Source: Choanephora cucurbitarum (taxonomy: Eukaryota > Mucoromycota > Mucoromycetes > Mucorales > Choanephoraceae). From it: 64,000 bases of DNA. Location: contig JAIWNI010000051.1 of the NCBI GenBank assembly GCA_025331435.1, positions 140,641-204,640 of the forward strand. The letters are read 5' to 3'. Positions 1 to 12,372 of this stretch are shown piece by piece. Position 1 is the first letter of the stretch. Each line of letters starts with the position of its first letter. Position numbers and translations under genes: made by a program. The notes beneath the pieces are model-generated. The model ran no database searches, had not been told where the DNA came from, and saw only the letters and a program-made list of their open reading frames with translations.

Positions 1-159
1 TTTAATGAAATATATGTATATGTTGAAAAAAATGCAATTATAATTAAAAAAAAGAAAAAGGCGAGAATATATGAAACTCTATAAAACGTGGTGCATAATA
101 AGGGAGTGTATATAATGAGAAGAGAAAAAGAAATGGCTAAAAGTATAAAGAAAAACAGT

Positions 160-2300
160 TTAGTTTCTCTTACGCTTACTACCGGAGGCAGCGGAACCCT
201 TTAAGCGAGAATGAAGAACCTTCTTCTTAGATTCATCAGGCTTAACCTTATTACGGTTTCTGTTCTTGACATTGGCAGTTTCATAATAATGAACACCCAC
301 TTTCTTGTTCTTTCTGTCTACTTCTGTTTCGTTATTGTTCACCTTAGTCTTCTTAACAGGCTGTTCTTCTTCCTCCTCTTCTTCATCGTCTTCACCATTG
401 TCAGTCAATTCAAGTTCACTATCAACTTCCTCCTCTTCTTCTTCCTCTTCTTCTTCACCTTCAATGACAGGAGCTTTGACAACGGGGCCTTCCTCACCTA
501 CAACACTTTCAAAAACTTCATCCCAATCCGTGACTTCAGCTTCTGAAGCAGGAGTGACTTTCTTCTTCTTCTTGGATTTATCTTTAGCAGCAACAGCAGC
601 AGCAGCAGCGGCTTCTTCCTCTTCCTTCTTTGCCTTGGCCTTAGCACGCTCTTCAGCAATCAATTGAGCATTGTTAGCCAAATCGTCTTCCATGTATTCA
701 GCAGTAACATTGATCTTGGCAAACATCTGTTCAACACCAATCTTGCTCTTCTTTTCGTCCTTTTGTTCTTCGGTAAGAGGTTCAACAGACTCAGGAGGAG
801 GAACGTAGAAGGGAATACGACCACGGAGCCAGTCATTGAGAACCATAATAGACACATTGTGGACATCAGCTTCACCCTTCTTGAGCAATTTACCGGTCTT
901 ACGAGCAATTTGTTCAAGGAAGTCAGTATGATCAACCCAGCTAGTGAGACCATAAGTTCTCTTGAGGTATTCGTGACGCACACGTTCCAAGATAGTAGGA
1001 ATAGTATCTTCGGGGCTTTCCATCTTTTCAACACGAACAGAACCCTTCAAGATGATGTCAACTTCATTGTCATCCACATTAGGAGGCACAACACCAGGAC
1101 AATCGATCAAATAGATACGCTTCATTAAAGTAATGTATTGCCAGACCTTGGTCTCACCAGGAATAGGGGCAACTTGACACACCTTCTTGTTCTTGAGAGT
1201 GTTGATGATAGAAGACTTACCAGTGTTAGGGTAACCAATAAAACCAACAGAAATTTGCTTTCTGTCACTGTGCAAGGAAGAGAATTGACGCAAAAGCTGG
1301 ATGAGAGAACCTTTACCGAATGAGTTGTTGATAGAGGCGTGGAAGGCAAGTGTAGGGGCAAACTTAGAAAGGTGTGAGACCCAACGAGCAGTAGACCAAG
1401 TAGGAACAAGATCACACTTATTGAGTACAAAGATCAATTGCTTGTGAGGCTTTTCTTTACGAATGAACTTTTCAACGTTGTGACAACGAGTACCGATGGG
1501 ATCACGGGCATCGAGAACATGGATGATAACATCAGATGAATCAATGACCTTGTAAAGTTCGTTCCAAATACGCTTGGATTGACCGGCTTGAAGATACCAA
1601 GCACGGCCAGCTTCAGAATAGTCAGACTCCTTATTAGCCAACAAGCTAGAATCCTTTTCAGACTTATAAGTATCTAAAAAAAAAGAGCATTGAGTTCATA
1701 ACCTAAATCAACCATCTACAATTAAAGAAAACTGCTTACCATGAGTGTCATCTACTTGGCTCATCATTTCTTCCATAGAACCAATATTCAACTTGGGCTT
1801 CTTTCTTTGTGCCTTACTACCAAAAGTGTTACCGAAACTATCAGTTTCGAGAATGTGCATACGGGTGTGCTTGGTAGAGTCTTGAAGCAAAGACATGGGC
1901 AACTTGTTTTGCTTCAACAAAACTTGATAGGGATCGTCCACCTTGGCAGCGAGAGATTCACGGAAATCTTCCAAAGCCTTTTGTCCGATCACACGAGTGT
2001 TACCTGTAGATCCCAAGTTAGTATGCATCCATAGATCGTCGCTCTATCAGGCTTACCAAACCATTTTCTGTTAGGTGCAACACGGGCAGTTTTGACTTCA
2101 CTGCTTTGGAAATCAGCAGCCTTAACGATACGGCCCTGAGAATCACGGATAGCTTTACCACCCTTCAACATGTTGATGTACTTGATCTTCTTGGCATCTC
2201 GGTAAAAGTTTTCACCCTTGAGGCGAATGTTCTTGGCTCGATCGTCACCGCCGGCCTTATCTCTTTGAACTCTTTGCTTTTCCTTCTTATATTGACCCAT
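160..2300 (-). CDS. NOG2: Nucleolar GTP-binding protein 2 (NOG2/GNL2), 60S subunit assembly GTPase
   Basis: Circularly permuted GTPase that binds pre-60S ribosomes in nucleolus and nucleoplasm (family knowledge). Three exons on the minus strand: 2300-2057, 2003-1740, 1673-160; about 673 aa. Intron 1 (53 nt) carries a perfect TACTAAC branch site and joins WFG to NTRVIGQ, restoring the family motif; intron 2 is 66 nt. The G motifs appear in permuted order: NKCDLVPTW (G4) precedes GYPNTGKSS (G1) and DCPG (G3). The N-terminal MGQYKKEK and KGENFYRD stretch is typical. The C-terminus has a long acidic Glu run and ends in a basic [23 protein letters not shown] tail as in human GNL2. The start is the first ATG of the conserved N-terminus. 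Very sure of family; splice sites are by eye. Confidence 0.95.
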
Positions 2301-2767
2301 ATTTGATGATTGTTAAAAAAAGAGTGAGTGAAAGGAATTTTTTTCTTTTCGCTTTTTTTTTTATTACAATCCTGCTAATAGAGCCATCTTACTGGTTCAA
2401 AGGAAAGAGCAGTCCAATTTTTTTTATTTATTCATAAGAGGGGCTTACGCCTATTTAAGCAGTTTATGCATTTTTTAAATCTTCTTGCTTAGAAAGCCAT
2501 TAGTAGTTGTATTGGATAGATATGAAACGCACAAAATAAAAAAAGACACAGTTCTACAAAGTTCTTCTCTAAAAAAACAATTTGGCTGCAATGCATTGAA
2601 GTAGCCAGTAGCTGATAAACATATTTTGGAATTGGTGAAAGATAGACATCTTGTTCTTCATATCAACATTGGTTCAGAATGCTCATAGGCTGGTTGATCA
2701 GATACAATACGATTTCAACCTTTTGTTCCGAGAGTGCTTTTGTAAATGGAAAAAGTCTTTGTTTTCT
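2301..2767. other. Intergenic, 467 bp, no gene seen
   Basis: Lies between the NOG2 start codon and the GPATCH11-like stop codon, both genes on the minus strand. It should hold the NOG2 promoter and the 3' end of the upstream gene. It contains T-rich tracts near 2340-2425 and no reading frame that looks coding. Confidence 0.5.
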
Positions 2768-3559
2768 TTAATGGTCATCTTCCTCAAGACCAGGACAGTT
2801 ATCGTCCAAATCACTTTTATTCTCATACTTGGCACTACACCAGAAACAATAGAGATAATTGTTCCGCAGATATTCAAGAACCTTATGGAGCTGTTGCTCT
2901 GTTGTTAGCGATTTCAGTTCTTCTACTTCTTCTGGAGGGTAAGAGCTATCTATTTCTTCTTCCTTTTGCTGTTCTTCTTCCTGGCCTTCTTCTGCTTTTT
3001 GTTCCTCAGGTTCTTTTTGAACTGGCTTCAAGATCCATAGAATGTTAGATTCAACGTTGTTTTCTTCATCTAGTTTTTCACAGATGGAAACTGCAGCAGT
3101 CAAATAGCGAACAAGTTTGCTTTCTTTCATGCGCTGTGCCATGGCTGATCGAAAATCTTCAGGATCGATCGCCGTCTTTTTTCTCTCTCGTTCTTCTTCC
3201 TCTTCTTGTTCGCGAGCACGTTTCTTTAATTCACTTTCCATACCAATACCACCTCTGCCTGATTTGAGGTCGACCTTGATGGGTTCACGAATACCATCAG
3301 TACCGAGTGACATGCCCTTCTTAAACCCCATCTTCATCAGCATTTTCATGCCTTTGTTACTTTCATCCATTGATCGTTCTAATCCCTTTTGTCTCTCTTC
3401 TGCCTCTAGTTGAGCGCGAGGCTTTATATAACCCTTTTTTTCTTGGTCGCGTATCTGTTTCTTTCTACGCTCTGAGTAGGTTGTTTCTTTTCGTTTAGAT
3501 TCAAACTCTTGAGCTTCTTCAAGAAATTTTAATGACATATAGTCTTCGTCATCGCTCAT
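2768..3559 (-). CDS. GPATCH11: G-patch domain protein, GPATCH11/CCDC75-like
   Basis: Single-exon gene of 263 aa. The N-terminus MSDDEDYMS and the following charged helix (ERRKKQIRDQEKKGY) match the GPATCH11 family. A G-patch core spans about residues 70-110 (MLMKMGFKKGMSLG ... GRGGIG). A DUF4187-like end follows (YLRNNYLYCFWC ... CPG, closing in EEDDH). G-patch proteins usually activate DEAH helicases; the specific role of this family, linked to splicing or kinetochore in vertebrates, is family knowledge and not visible here. The start at 3559 is preferred to the in-frame ATG at 3592 because MSDDEDYMS is the conserved beginning. It is divergent from the mannosidase gene to its right. Confidence 0.9.
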   Translation of the reverse strand: MSDDEDYMSLKFLEEAQEFESKRKETTYSERRKKQIRDQEKKGYIKPRAQLEAEERQKGLERSMDESNKGMKMLMKMGFKKGMSLGTDGIREPIKVDLKSGRGGIGMESELKKRAREQEEEEERERKKTAIDPEDFRSAMAQRMKESKLVRYLTAAVSICEKLDEENNVESNILWILKPVQKEPEEQKAEEGQEEEQQKEEEIDSSYPPEEVEELKSLTTEQQLHKVLEYLRNNYLYCFWCSAKYENKSDLDDNCPGLEEDDH

Positions 3560-3989
3560 TTGTGTATAATGTCCAAGGTAAAGAGTATACAAGAATATTC
3601 AAAAAAAAAAATATTACCTAATATACACCAAGTAAATTCAATTGACCATTTTAATGCACAGAAAAAAAAATAAGCATTTGCACTCAAAAAAAAAGCCAGA
3701 GGTTATACTGTTGTGCAGTGTTAAAATAAAGCTCTCTTTTTATTTTCTTTCTCTAAGCATGTTTGTATCTTTGAGTTAAAGAGCTAACAGAATTTACAGA
3801 ACATTGTCTTCTCATTTCGTTCTTCTATGATTGGGCAAAATTCGCCCACTTTCCTGATTCCCAAGGTCAAATGGGATTTGCTTTATTAGGCACCAATTGG
3901 CTCTCAGACGCATTTTTCGCATAAATAAAATGCTTTTGATTCTCTTTCTTTTCTTTCTCTTCTATATTTATTTTTTTGTTTAGCAGTCA
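3560..3989. promoter_or_regulatory. Divergent intergenic promoter region (GPATCH11-like / GH47)
   Basis: 430 bp separate two divergent start codons. A long pyrimidine-rich tract (about 3935-3980) sits just upstream of the mannosidase ATG, as is common for fungal promoters. No defined factor site was recognised. Confidence 0.4.
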
Positions 3990-6074
<2,085 letters not shown>

Positions 6075-7252
6075 AAGTCCCTAAATTTTAAACATCTTAA
6101 ATCAAAGGATTCGTAGATCGACCTTTAAGATACCGAGTACAATAAAATCTTGTTTTTTTTCACTCTTTGACGATGTTTATAGTTCTCAGAATTTATTAGC
6201 AACTTTTCGAAAAGCTTTTTCTCATCCTTCTCTTCCCTCTGATGAAACCTTCTGAATAGTTAGTCTTTTGACGCCAATTGATTGTTGGCCTACTTGGTAT
6301 GCAATGGATAGACTTCTTTGCTCCCGACCTTCCCTCCTTCTGCTGGTGCTTCAGCAAATCGTTTAACAGATCGGCATAATCGATAAATTTAATGAGCTTC
6401 GTATAACCAGAGGTTAAGAAAAAACCGAAGAATCCTTCTTCAATCGTTGTTTGTGGAACATGTGGAGAAGTAAGAAATGCTTGTTTATCAAGTAGGAAAT
6501 ACGAGCTTCATAAATCTAGTAGAAGGGAAGAAATCAAGGACTTTACGAATACTTTAGCGTTCAACACAAACCTGAGCCGCGTTTGCCAGTCTGAAGAATC
6601 TGTCAAGTGATTGCAAGAGGCTATTATGCACACAACTCAAGTAGTTTATGCTGGTGCTGTACTTGTTAACTATCTCTTGCTGCCTCAATTGAAGAATAAT
6701 CAACAGTCTTTCGATGTATCTCTTCTAAGGTTTGCATTGTGTCTGCCGCTTGTGTAGATACATTCTAAAGTAGTAATGTTTCTATTTTCATTCCTACTAA
6801 TTGTTGCTTTCAGGTACTAGAAGCATGAACAAAACTGATCTGATTTGTATTCAACTCACATATACTGCATCAAAGAAACTGAGCCGCAACAACTAGAGAA
6901 AGTACATTATCTATCAAAAAAGGATATTTTTACACTTGGATTTTTTGACCATTCCTTTGATTGACTATAGTGTTCCTTTTCTAGTTTCTATATGCATAAA
7001 CAGGCAAAATTTGTTTTTTTTTCTTATCATACTAACAGATCTCTCATTTCCCTTAAACCTTATGGCTTTGGTTTTCTTTACAAGGCATACAAATGGGGGA
7101 TCTCACCTACTCGCAATTGTTTCTTATGTACCAACATCATAGTCTATATGTTTTTTTATTACTCTTCATCTGAACTATCTCTAAACTCATCCTAGCAAAA
7201 AGGACATATTAAGTTGCATTGTTTCAAGCCAAATAATAATTTTGTAATTCCT
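6075..7252. other. Gene-poor stretch with degenerate coding-like remnants
   Basis: About 1.2 kb with no intact gene. Plus-strand pieces look like broken protein, for example a short frame near 6630-6730 (MHTTQVVYAGAVLVNYLLL) and one near 6440-6475 with a CGTCGE motif, interrupted by stops and frame changes. The first resembles, from memory, the N-terminal part of repetitive Mucorales transposon proteins; I could not identify it firmly. The 3' UTRs of the two convergent neighbours must also lie here. Confidence 0.3.
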
Positions 7253-8431
7253 TTATCCTACCTCTGATTCAGAAGCGGCCTCTTCGTCTTCGTTTTCGTC
7301 TCCACTTCCTTCTTCAACTTCTTCAACTTCATTATTGTCGTCATCTAATTCTTCTTCCTCGCTGTCAGTGGCTGTATCGATGGCATAGTTCGGCTTTCTA
7401 ACTGCATTTCTGCTTCTGCGAGTCGGTCTTTCATTAGCTTGATCAATAATTAATGATGTATCCAAACTGTCTAGCTCAGCCTTCAACTCTCTTTCTCTTT
7501 TGATTGCTTCACACTTTTCAATACTAGGTCTACCATGAACACCTAGGTCCTTCAACATGTTCTTCAGCTTTGCTATTTCTTCTCTTGTATTCTTGCAATC
7601 TGCCAATTCCTTTGACCACACTTTACGGACGCCGCATTTAGAGATGAACTGCTTCAGTCGCTTAATGGCATCTTCATCCTTCTCTGATCCTGGTGCTGTC
7701 GTTAACTCAGCTTTAGCAGAAGCCTTCTTCTTTGGCTGTGACGTTGTCAATTTGGTTTTGGTGGAGGCTTTTTTCTTTGGCTCCACTTCAACCAGGGAAT
7801 AATCTTCATTTTCCTCTTCACTCTTCTCTTCCTCTTCGCTCTTTTCTTCCTCTTCGCTCTTTTCTTCTTCTTCGCTCTTTTCATCCGTCCTTTCTTCGTC
7901 ATCCGACTCAATCTTTGCTTTCTTCTTCATACTTTTTCTTTTTGAAGGTAAGATGTCATCCTCGTCCTCTAGTTCGACGGATGCTTTGCGTTTAGTGCTC
8001 TCAGCAGGCTGCGAGTTATTTTCTGGGATATCAGAGCCTGACGAGATGAATTTGTCAATCAAGTTGTTGACTATTTTTTTGTATGGTTTTGCACTTAATG
8101 CATCTTTCTCGAAGCCCTATTCGAGCAACACTTAAACAGTAAGGAATTGTTTCATTCCATGCTTATTCTTTTTTGCTTACAAAGTGGGTTTCCAACATTT
8201 GCCGGATATCGAACGCTGTCAAAACGCTTGAGAGAATATATGTGAATCTTAGATCCTTGATCTTTCATTAATCTATTTATTTCGAAATTACTTCATGTCA
8301 CCCTCATCAATAATGCTAGAGAGCGAATGTTAGCATTGGCTTGAACTAAAACTAAAGGAGCCGTCTTACTTTTTGAGCTTTGCTTGGAACTCTCTACTGT
8401 TCAAGAACTTCTCTGATAACTGATTTGTCAT
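7253..8431 (-). CDS. HIRIP3: HIRIP3-like histone chaperone
   Basis: Four exons: 8431-8370, 8315-8292 (a 24-nt microexon), 8226-8181, 8116-7253; about 331 aa. All junctions keep frame and give a helical N-terminal module (LTAFDIRQMLETHF ... LIDKFISS) resembling the DEK-C-like start of HIRIP3. The middle is highly charged with four KSEEEE repeats. The diagnostic block is at about residues 196-267: RLKQFISKCGVRKVW, then DLGVHGRPSIEKCEAIKRE, matching the human HIRIP3 region before its CHZ motif. The family binds H2A-H2B and interacts with HIRA/CK2 (family knowledge). The C-terminus has RPTRRSRN followed by an acidic tail. It is divergent from CENP-O with only 106 bp between start codons. A start at the TTG near 8062 would lose the conserved N-terminus. 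Confidence 0.82.
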
Positions 8432-8537
8432 AAAAAAAATCACGAAATAAACAAAAAAAAAGTGAAAACGCGCACGACGCGATTTATTTTATTTCTACAT
8501 TTTCACTTCTTTTTTAGTCGTACAAATAGTTCCTCTC
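8432..8537. promoter_or_regulatory. Compact divergent promoter with two ACGCG elements
   Basis: Only 106 bp separate the HIRIP3-like and CENP-O start codons. Two ACGCG motifs sit in the centre (8468-8472 and 8477-8481), flanked by A-rich and T-rich tracts. ACGCG is the core of the fungal MCB element bound by MBF at G1/S (established for yeasts). Cell-cycle control of this pair is an inference. Confidence 0.5.
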
Positions 8538-9695
8538 ATGTCTGTTGAGCGTCAATCCGATGAAGAAGCTTTGTAAGTAAAACGCTGCAAAACAAGTTCA
8601 AGTTGCTTATTTCGCCCGAAGTCTACCGAATGAAGTCGATCGACTAAAAGCACAACTGAAGCAAATGAAGCAACGATGTAAGTGTTCAAAATTAAACACA
8701 GATACTTGCTGCTTCTAACGTCTGACTATTCTTATCTCGAAGTGGATACGGCTACAAAAAGAAAAAGACAACTGAGACGAGCTTTGCTAGAAGAAGATTT
8801 GTCTTTTTTGACTGTCAGTCGTTTAACTGAGCTTATTCAAGGTATTCGTTTACTATATCTCATAATCATTGTATTTATTTTTCTATTTGAATATAGATCC
8901 TACTCGAGTCACTGAATTCCAATTGGATGAAATGCAGAAAGAGGCAAGCATGGTTTTTTATTGTTTGATAACAAGAGACAGACTATTTACTATGATTTCG
9001 TATAGGTGTTTGACAAGTTGATGAAGACGCTTGAGGAGTGCTGTATTCGTGAATTAATTAGTTATCATCGCCTCGCCTCTCGTTCGATATTTGAATTTAA
9101 AGGCGCGAGAAGTTGTATACGTTTAGAGACATTCTATCAAAAGACATTCAAAGAACCCTTTTATCTAATCTATGACAGGAATAAAGGTGGGTCTATTCAG
9201 CATCATACGATACCTCCCTTCATTCACCTTGATCACTTGCAAGCAAAATTTTTACCTACATATTTCGATGTAAGGATAGTGCACTACATTTTTAGAACAT
9301 GATAAGCTGAATTACCTTATTAGACGTTCATCCGTATAGTTCATCAGCAAGTACAAGCTTTTGTTGTTCGTAGAGAAATGACAGAAGAAGTTATCAACAT
9401 GTCCAAAGAATATCCAGTCAAGCCGGTCTATAGAACTGATTCTGTTGATCAGTTCGATTTTCGCATTATACCAAATCAGATGGACACATTGTTCATTCGA
9501 CTCTATTACAAAAACAAAAGCTCAGCATTTCCTACTGAAGTAGACATCAAACAACTTGAGTCACACACAGCAATGACACAGGAAGAGATAGACCGCTATT
9601 TTATATTTGTACAGTACGAATTCAAGCGAAAGAGGATGAAGGATGTTATCTTGTCACTGGTGAATGATCATCATCAGCCTCGGTTAATCAATTAA
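8538..9695 (+). CDS. CENPO: Inner kinetochore subunit CENP-O / Mcm21
   Basis: Six exons: 8538-8572, 8622-8677, 8743-8841, 8897-8943, 9006-9269, 9324-9695; 290 aa. CENP-O is part of the COMA/CENP-OPQUR complex at the inner kinetochore (family knowledge). It starts with a short coiled-coil segment (LPNEVDRLKAQLKQMKQR). The conserved tandem RWD-like region follows: ISYHRLASRSIFEFKG, an aromatic PFYLIYD strand, then HHTIPPFIHLD, close to the HHHSVPVFIPL of human CENP-O. A second half has the RLYYKNKSSAFPTEVDI motif. Exon 4 ends in GAG followed by GCAAGC, so intron 4 appears to be a GC-AG intron; the frame is right only with that donor. The acceptor of intron 1 (8621) is the least certain. Confidence 0.85.
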
Positions 9696-9927
9696 AAATA
9701 AGATGATAAGTGATAGAAAGAGTTCAAGTACAGAGTTAAAGAGTAACAGTCTCTATACCTATGTTGATTTAGCAAATTTAATAATAGAAATATATTCATT
9801 AATTCTCTTCCTAAAAAACGTTTTTTTTGGATGATAATTACTCCATGAAACATAGAGTTACGAGGATCTAATTACCATGAGTGAATAGTATTTTGTTTCC
9901 TCTCTTATCTTCTCTAAAAAAAAGCTA

Positions 9928-10188
9928 TTGAATAAAACGTCAACATCAATCAAAACCTTCAATTGCTCCCAATTTTCAGATGAAATCTACAAGCTTTTAA
10001 GTCATGTTTATGGCATCGTGAAAGATTATCAATTGATGAAGCAAGAAAGAAATCATGAGCGTTTTGCTAAACTTCTCAATGTTACAGGATATGCTGCACG
10101 AAAGGCCATTCATATGTACAATAGCCCCTCGGAAGTTTCTAAAAAGAAGAAGAGAGGTCCTCGTTTCAAGAAACTCTTGAGCGGTTAA
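9928..10188 (+). CDS. Small ORF of unknown function, perhaps a gene fragment
   Basis: The frame from 9928 (TTG) to a TAA at 10186-10188 encodes about 86 residues with protein-like composition: a helical middle (LLSHVYGIVKDYQLMKQER), LNVTGYAARKAIHMYN and a basic KKKKRGPRFKK tail. No ATG lies in frame at the start; an upstream ATG at 9877 hits a stop at once. I found no splice solution giving a proper start. It may be the last exon of a small nuclear protein or a relic. No family recognised. Confidence 0.3.
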   Translation: MNKTSTSIKTFNCSQFSDEIYKLLSHVYGIVKDYQLMKQERNHERFAKLLNVTGYAARKAIHMYNSPSEVSKKKKRGPRFKKLLSG

Positions 10189-11120
10189 GGTAGTTGCTGC
10201 AGATTTTTACTTATATAAAGTATTGTGGATTATGAAAGGCACTAGGACTAGGGGTGAGTATTTGAGGGAGCTATACTCGTTCAACCCGAAAGGCATAGTA
10301 GATGACCAGAAGATGCTGACTCATTGTAGAAATGGTACAGAGTAGTTACTTGCTTGCTGATCTTGTACAGGATGAACTAGTGATAGTACAAGAGAAAAGG
10401 CTGTTTCAGGTTATCTTGACAAGAGGAGTAGTTTTTGAAGCAACTGTCTGAAAATGATAAGAGGTATTTCAAAATGAAACAATAAAAAGGAATAAAAGCC
10501 TATGTCTAATCGCAAGAAGAAAGAAGAAGAAGCAAAAAAAAAAGGGGTCTTGATAAGGATTGCGGCTAAGAGAGGTCAATCTGGCTTAGTGATGGTTTGA
10601 AGCAAGAATAGAAAAAAAAACAGAGTGTTTGTATCATAACAAAGTTTGTTGCAGAGTAAACTAATAGGCCTTTGAAGAGAGATCGAAAAGATAAAGAATG
10701 ATACACATTGAGCGCTTGTGTTTTGATCCAGACAACAATAGTTTATGTGGACAGAAATTATTTTGGCAACCAAACTTTTCTTAAATGAAGATGGTGCAAC
10801 ATCAACAACAATTGTTCATTTTTCTTTTCTATCTCTTACTTGCTTAGAAGACAGCTAGTTAAAGGAGAACAAATCATCTCATCATGCTCTTCGGTTTGAT
10901 AGGTAGATATAGTACTAGAAGAGCTTCTAAACATATAGCTAATTTAAATATGTGGAGGAGGAAGAATAAGAAAACATTTCCCTATAAAGCTACAGGATGA
11001 TTAAAAAGAAGCATATTATGTTGAGCACAGGGTCAAATAAACTTTGCATATCATCGAACTACTATGTGTGACGTCTGAAAGCAAGCAAGGATGTAAAAGC
11101 AAAATTCCAGAACTCAAAAC
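10189..11120. other. Gene-free stretch left of the inverted repeat
   Basis: About 930 bp of A-rich sequence without a convincing reading frame on either strand and without clear repeats. It ends where homology to the right inverted-repeat arm begins. Confidence 0.5.
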
Positions 11121-12169
11121 TTTAACATTATTGACTGAGTGTATCTTACATTGACATTTTCAACACAAGCTCAGACTTCTTGACTATAGCTAAGACGCAA
11201 CAATTTGCCTGTTATTGTTATGAATCAGCCTCTCATCCTTTTTTGTTAACATTGTCGTTTTGCTGACATGCTAGGGTAGGATTGTTTGAGATTGGTCTTT
11301 GAACATATTTTTCGAGGAGAAAAAAAAAGAAGGAATTGATAAAATCTGATTTAGAGCAATACATCATAGATGTTTTGTCCCTTTCTTACTTTGAAGCATG
11401 TGTTTGATTAACATTTCTGACAAATGTTTGTCACCAGTTCACAAGAAAAAATACGCGAGTTTTTCTGAAGCTCGTCTTATTTCGACCAGGTCAGAATAAT
11501 ATGAATTGATTTCTACTAAGAGTTATCAAAAAAAAAAAAAAAAGTTAATCATATCTTTAATTTCAAGAAGTTAATTTCTGTTCACTGGCATCTGTTTTTT
11601 TCTAGTATGCTGATTCAAATCACTGGTAAAGAAACATTCCCAATACACGACATATATACATACATATAATATTGAATCAACTTAAAAGATTCAGTTGCTC
11701 ATTTACTTGTAGATGTGGAACAGAATAGTAATGAACAGAAGATTGTAGTTATAGTAGTTTAGAGACATTTATGAGATAAAAGCATATAGTTTTATTAATT
11801 CATTTATTTATTTTTATTTGTTTAGATATAGGTTTGGGACATATTTTCATTCTATCGTTCTTTTTTTTTGCCAGCCTTTGGTTTCACTTCTGCCGAAAGA
11901 AGTTACTTACGGGAGTAGCCGCGTGAAGGCATCTGGTCTGTACTCCCACTTACCTTAAATTCCTCGAGTATCTACCTTCCTGTGGAGGCTACAAACAAGA
12001 AACGATGAGTCAGACGTTAAATATTAAAAAGAAAAGGAAGGCTAGATCCCATGACAAATAAACAAGAAGGCTTGACATCAGAAGAAGAGAGGGGGGGGAG
12101 AACTGAGGAACTCGGTTAACTTTGGAGCTTGGTAAGCAAAGTAACTAAGGAACTAGGGAACTAAGGCGG

Positions 12170-12372
12170 CCAGAAACTAGATGAGAACCAAAAGAGAGAA
12201 CCAAAAGAGAAACCAAAAGAGACCAAAGAGAGGACCAAAAGAGACCAAAAGAGAGGACCAAAGAACCCATAGAATCCAAAGAACCAAGAGAGGACCTTAG
12301 AACCAAAGAACCTTAGAGACAGAGCACCAAAGAACCAAAGCGCCGAAGAACCAAAGAACCCCAAAGGTTGAA
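12170..12372. repeat. Minisatellite of short CCAAAGA/CCAAAAGAGA-type units
   Basis: Tandem, imperfect units of about 9-15 bp based on ACCAAAG and CCAAAAGAGA. The open frames over it on the minus strand read as FFG-type repeats and are artefacts. The reverse-complement copy is at about 23585-23795 in the right arm with a different unit number. Confidence 0.85.

Noticed and set aside
305..667. Poly-Ser plus-strand frame with lipobox-like start
   Set aside because: Antisense of the acidic Glu tract and Ala run of NOG2.
11860..12000. GC-richer, structured-looking block (also 23975-24110), suspected tRNA or other RNA gene
   Set aside because: No cloverleaf, no A/B box pair and no match to 5S or snRNA motifs known to me; simply a conserved part of the repeat arm.
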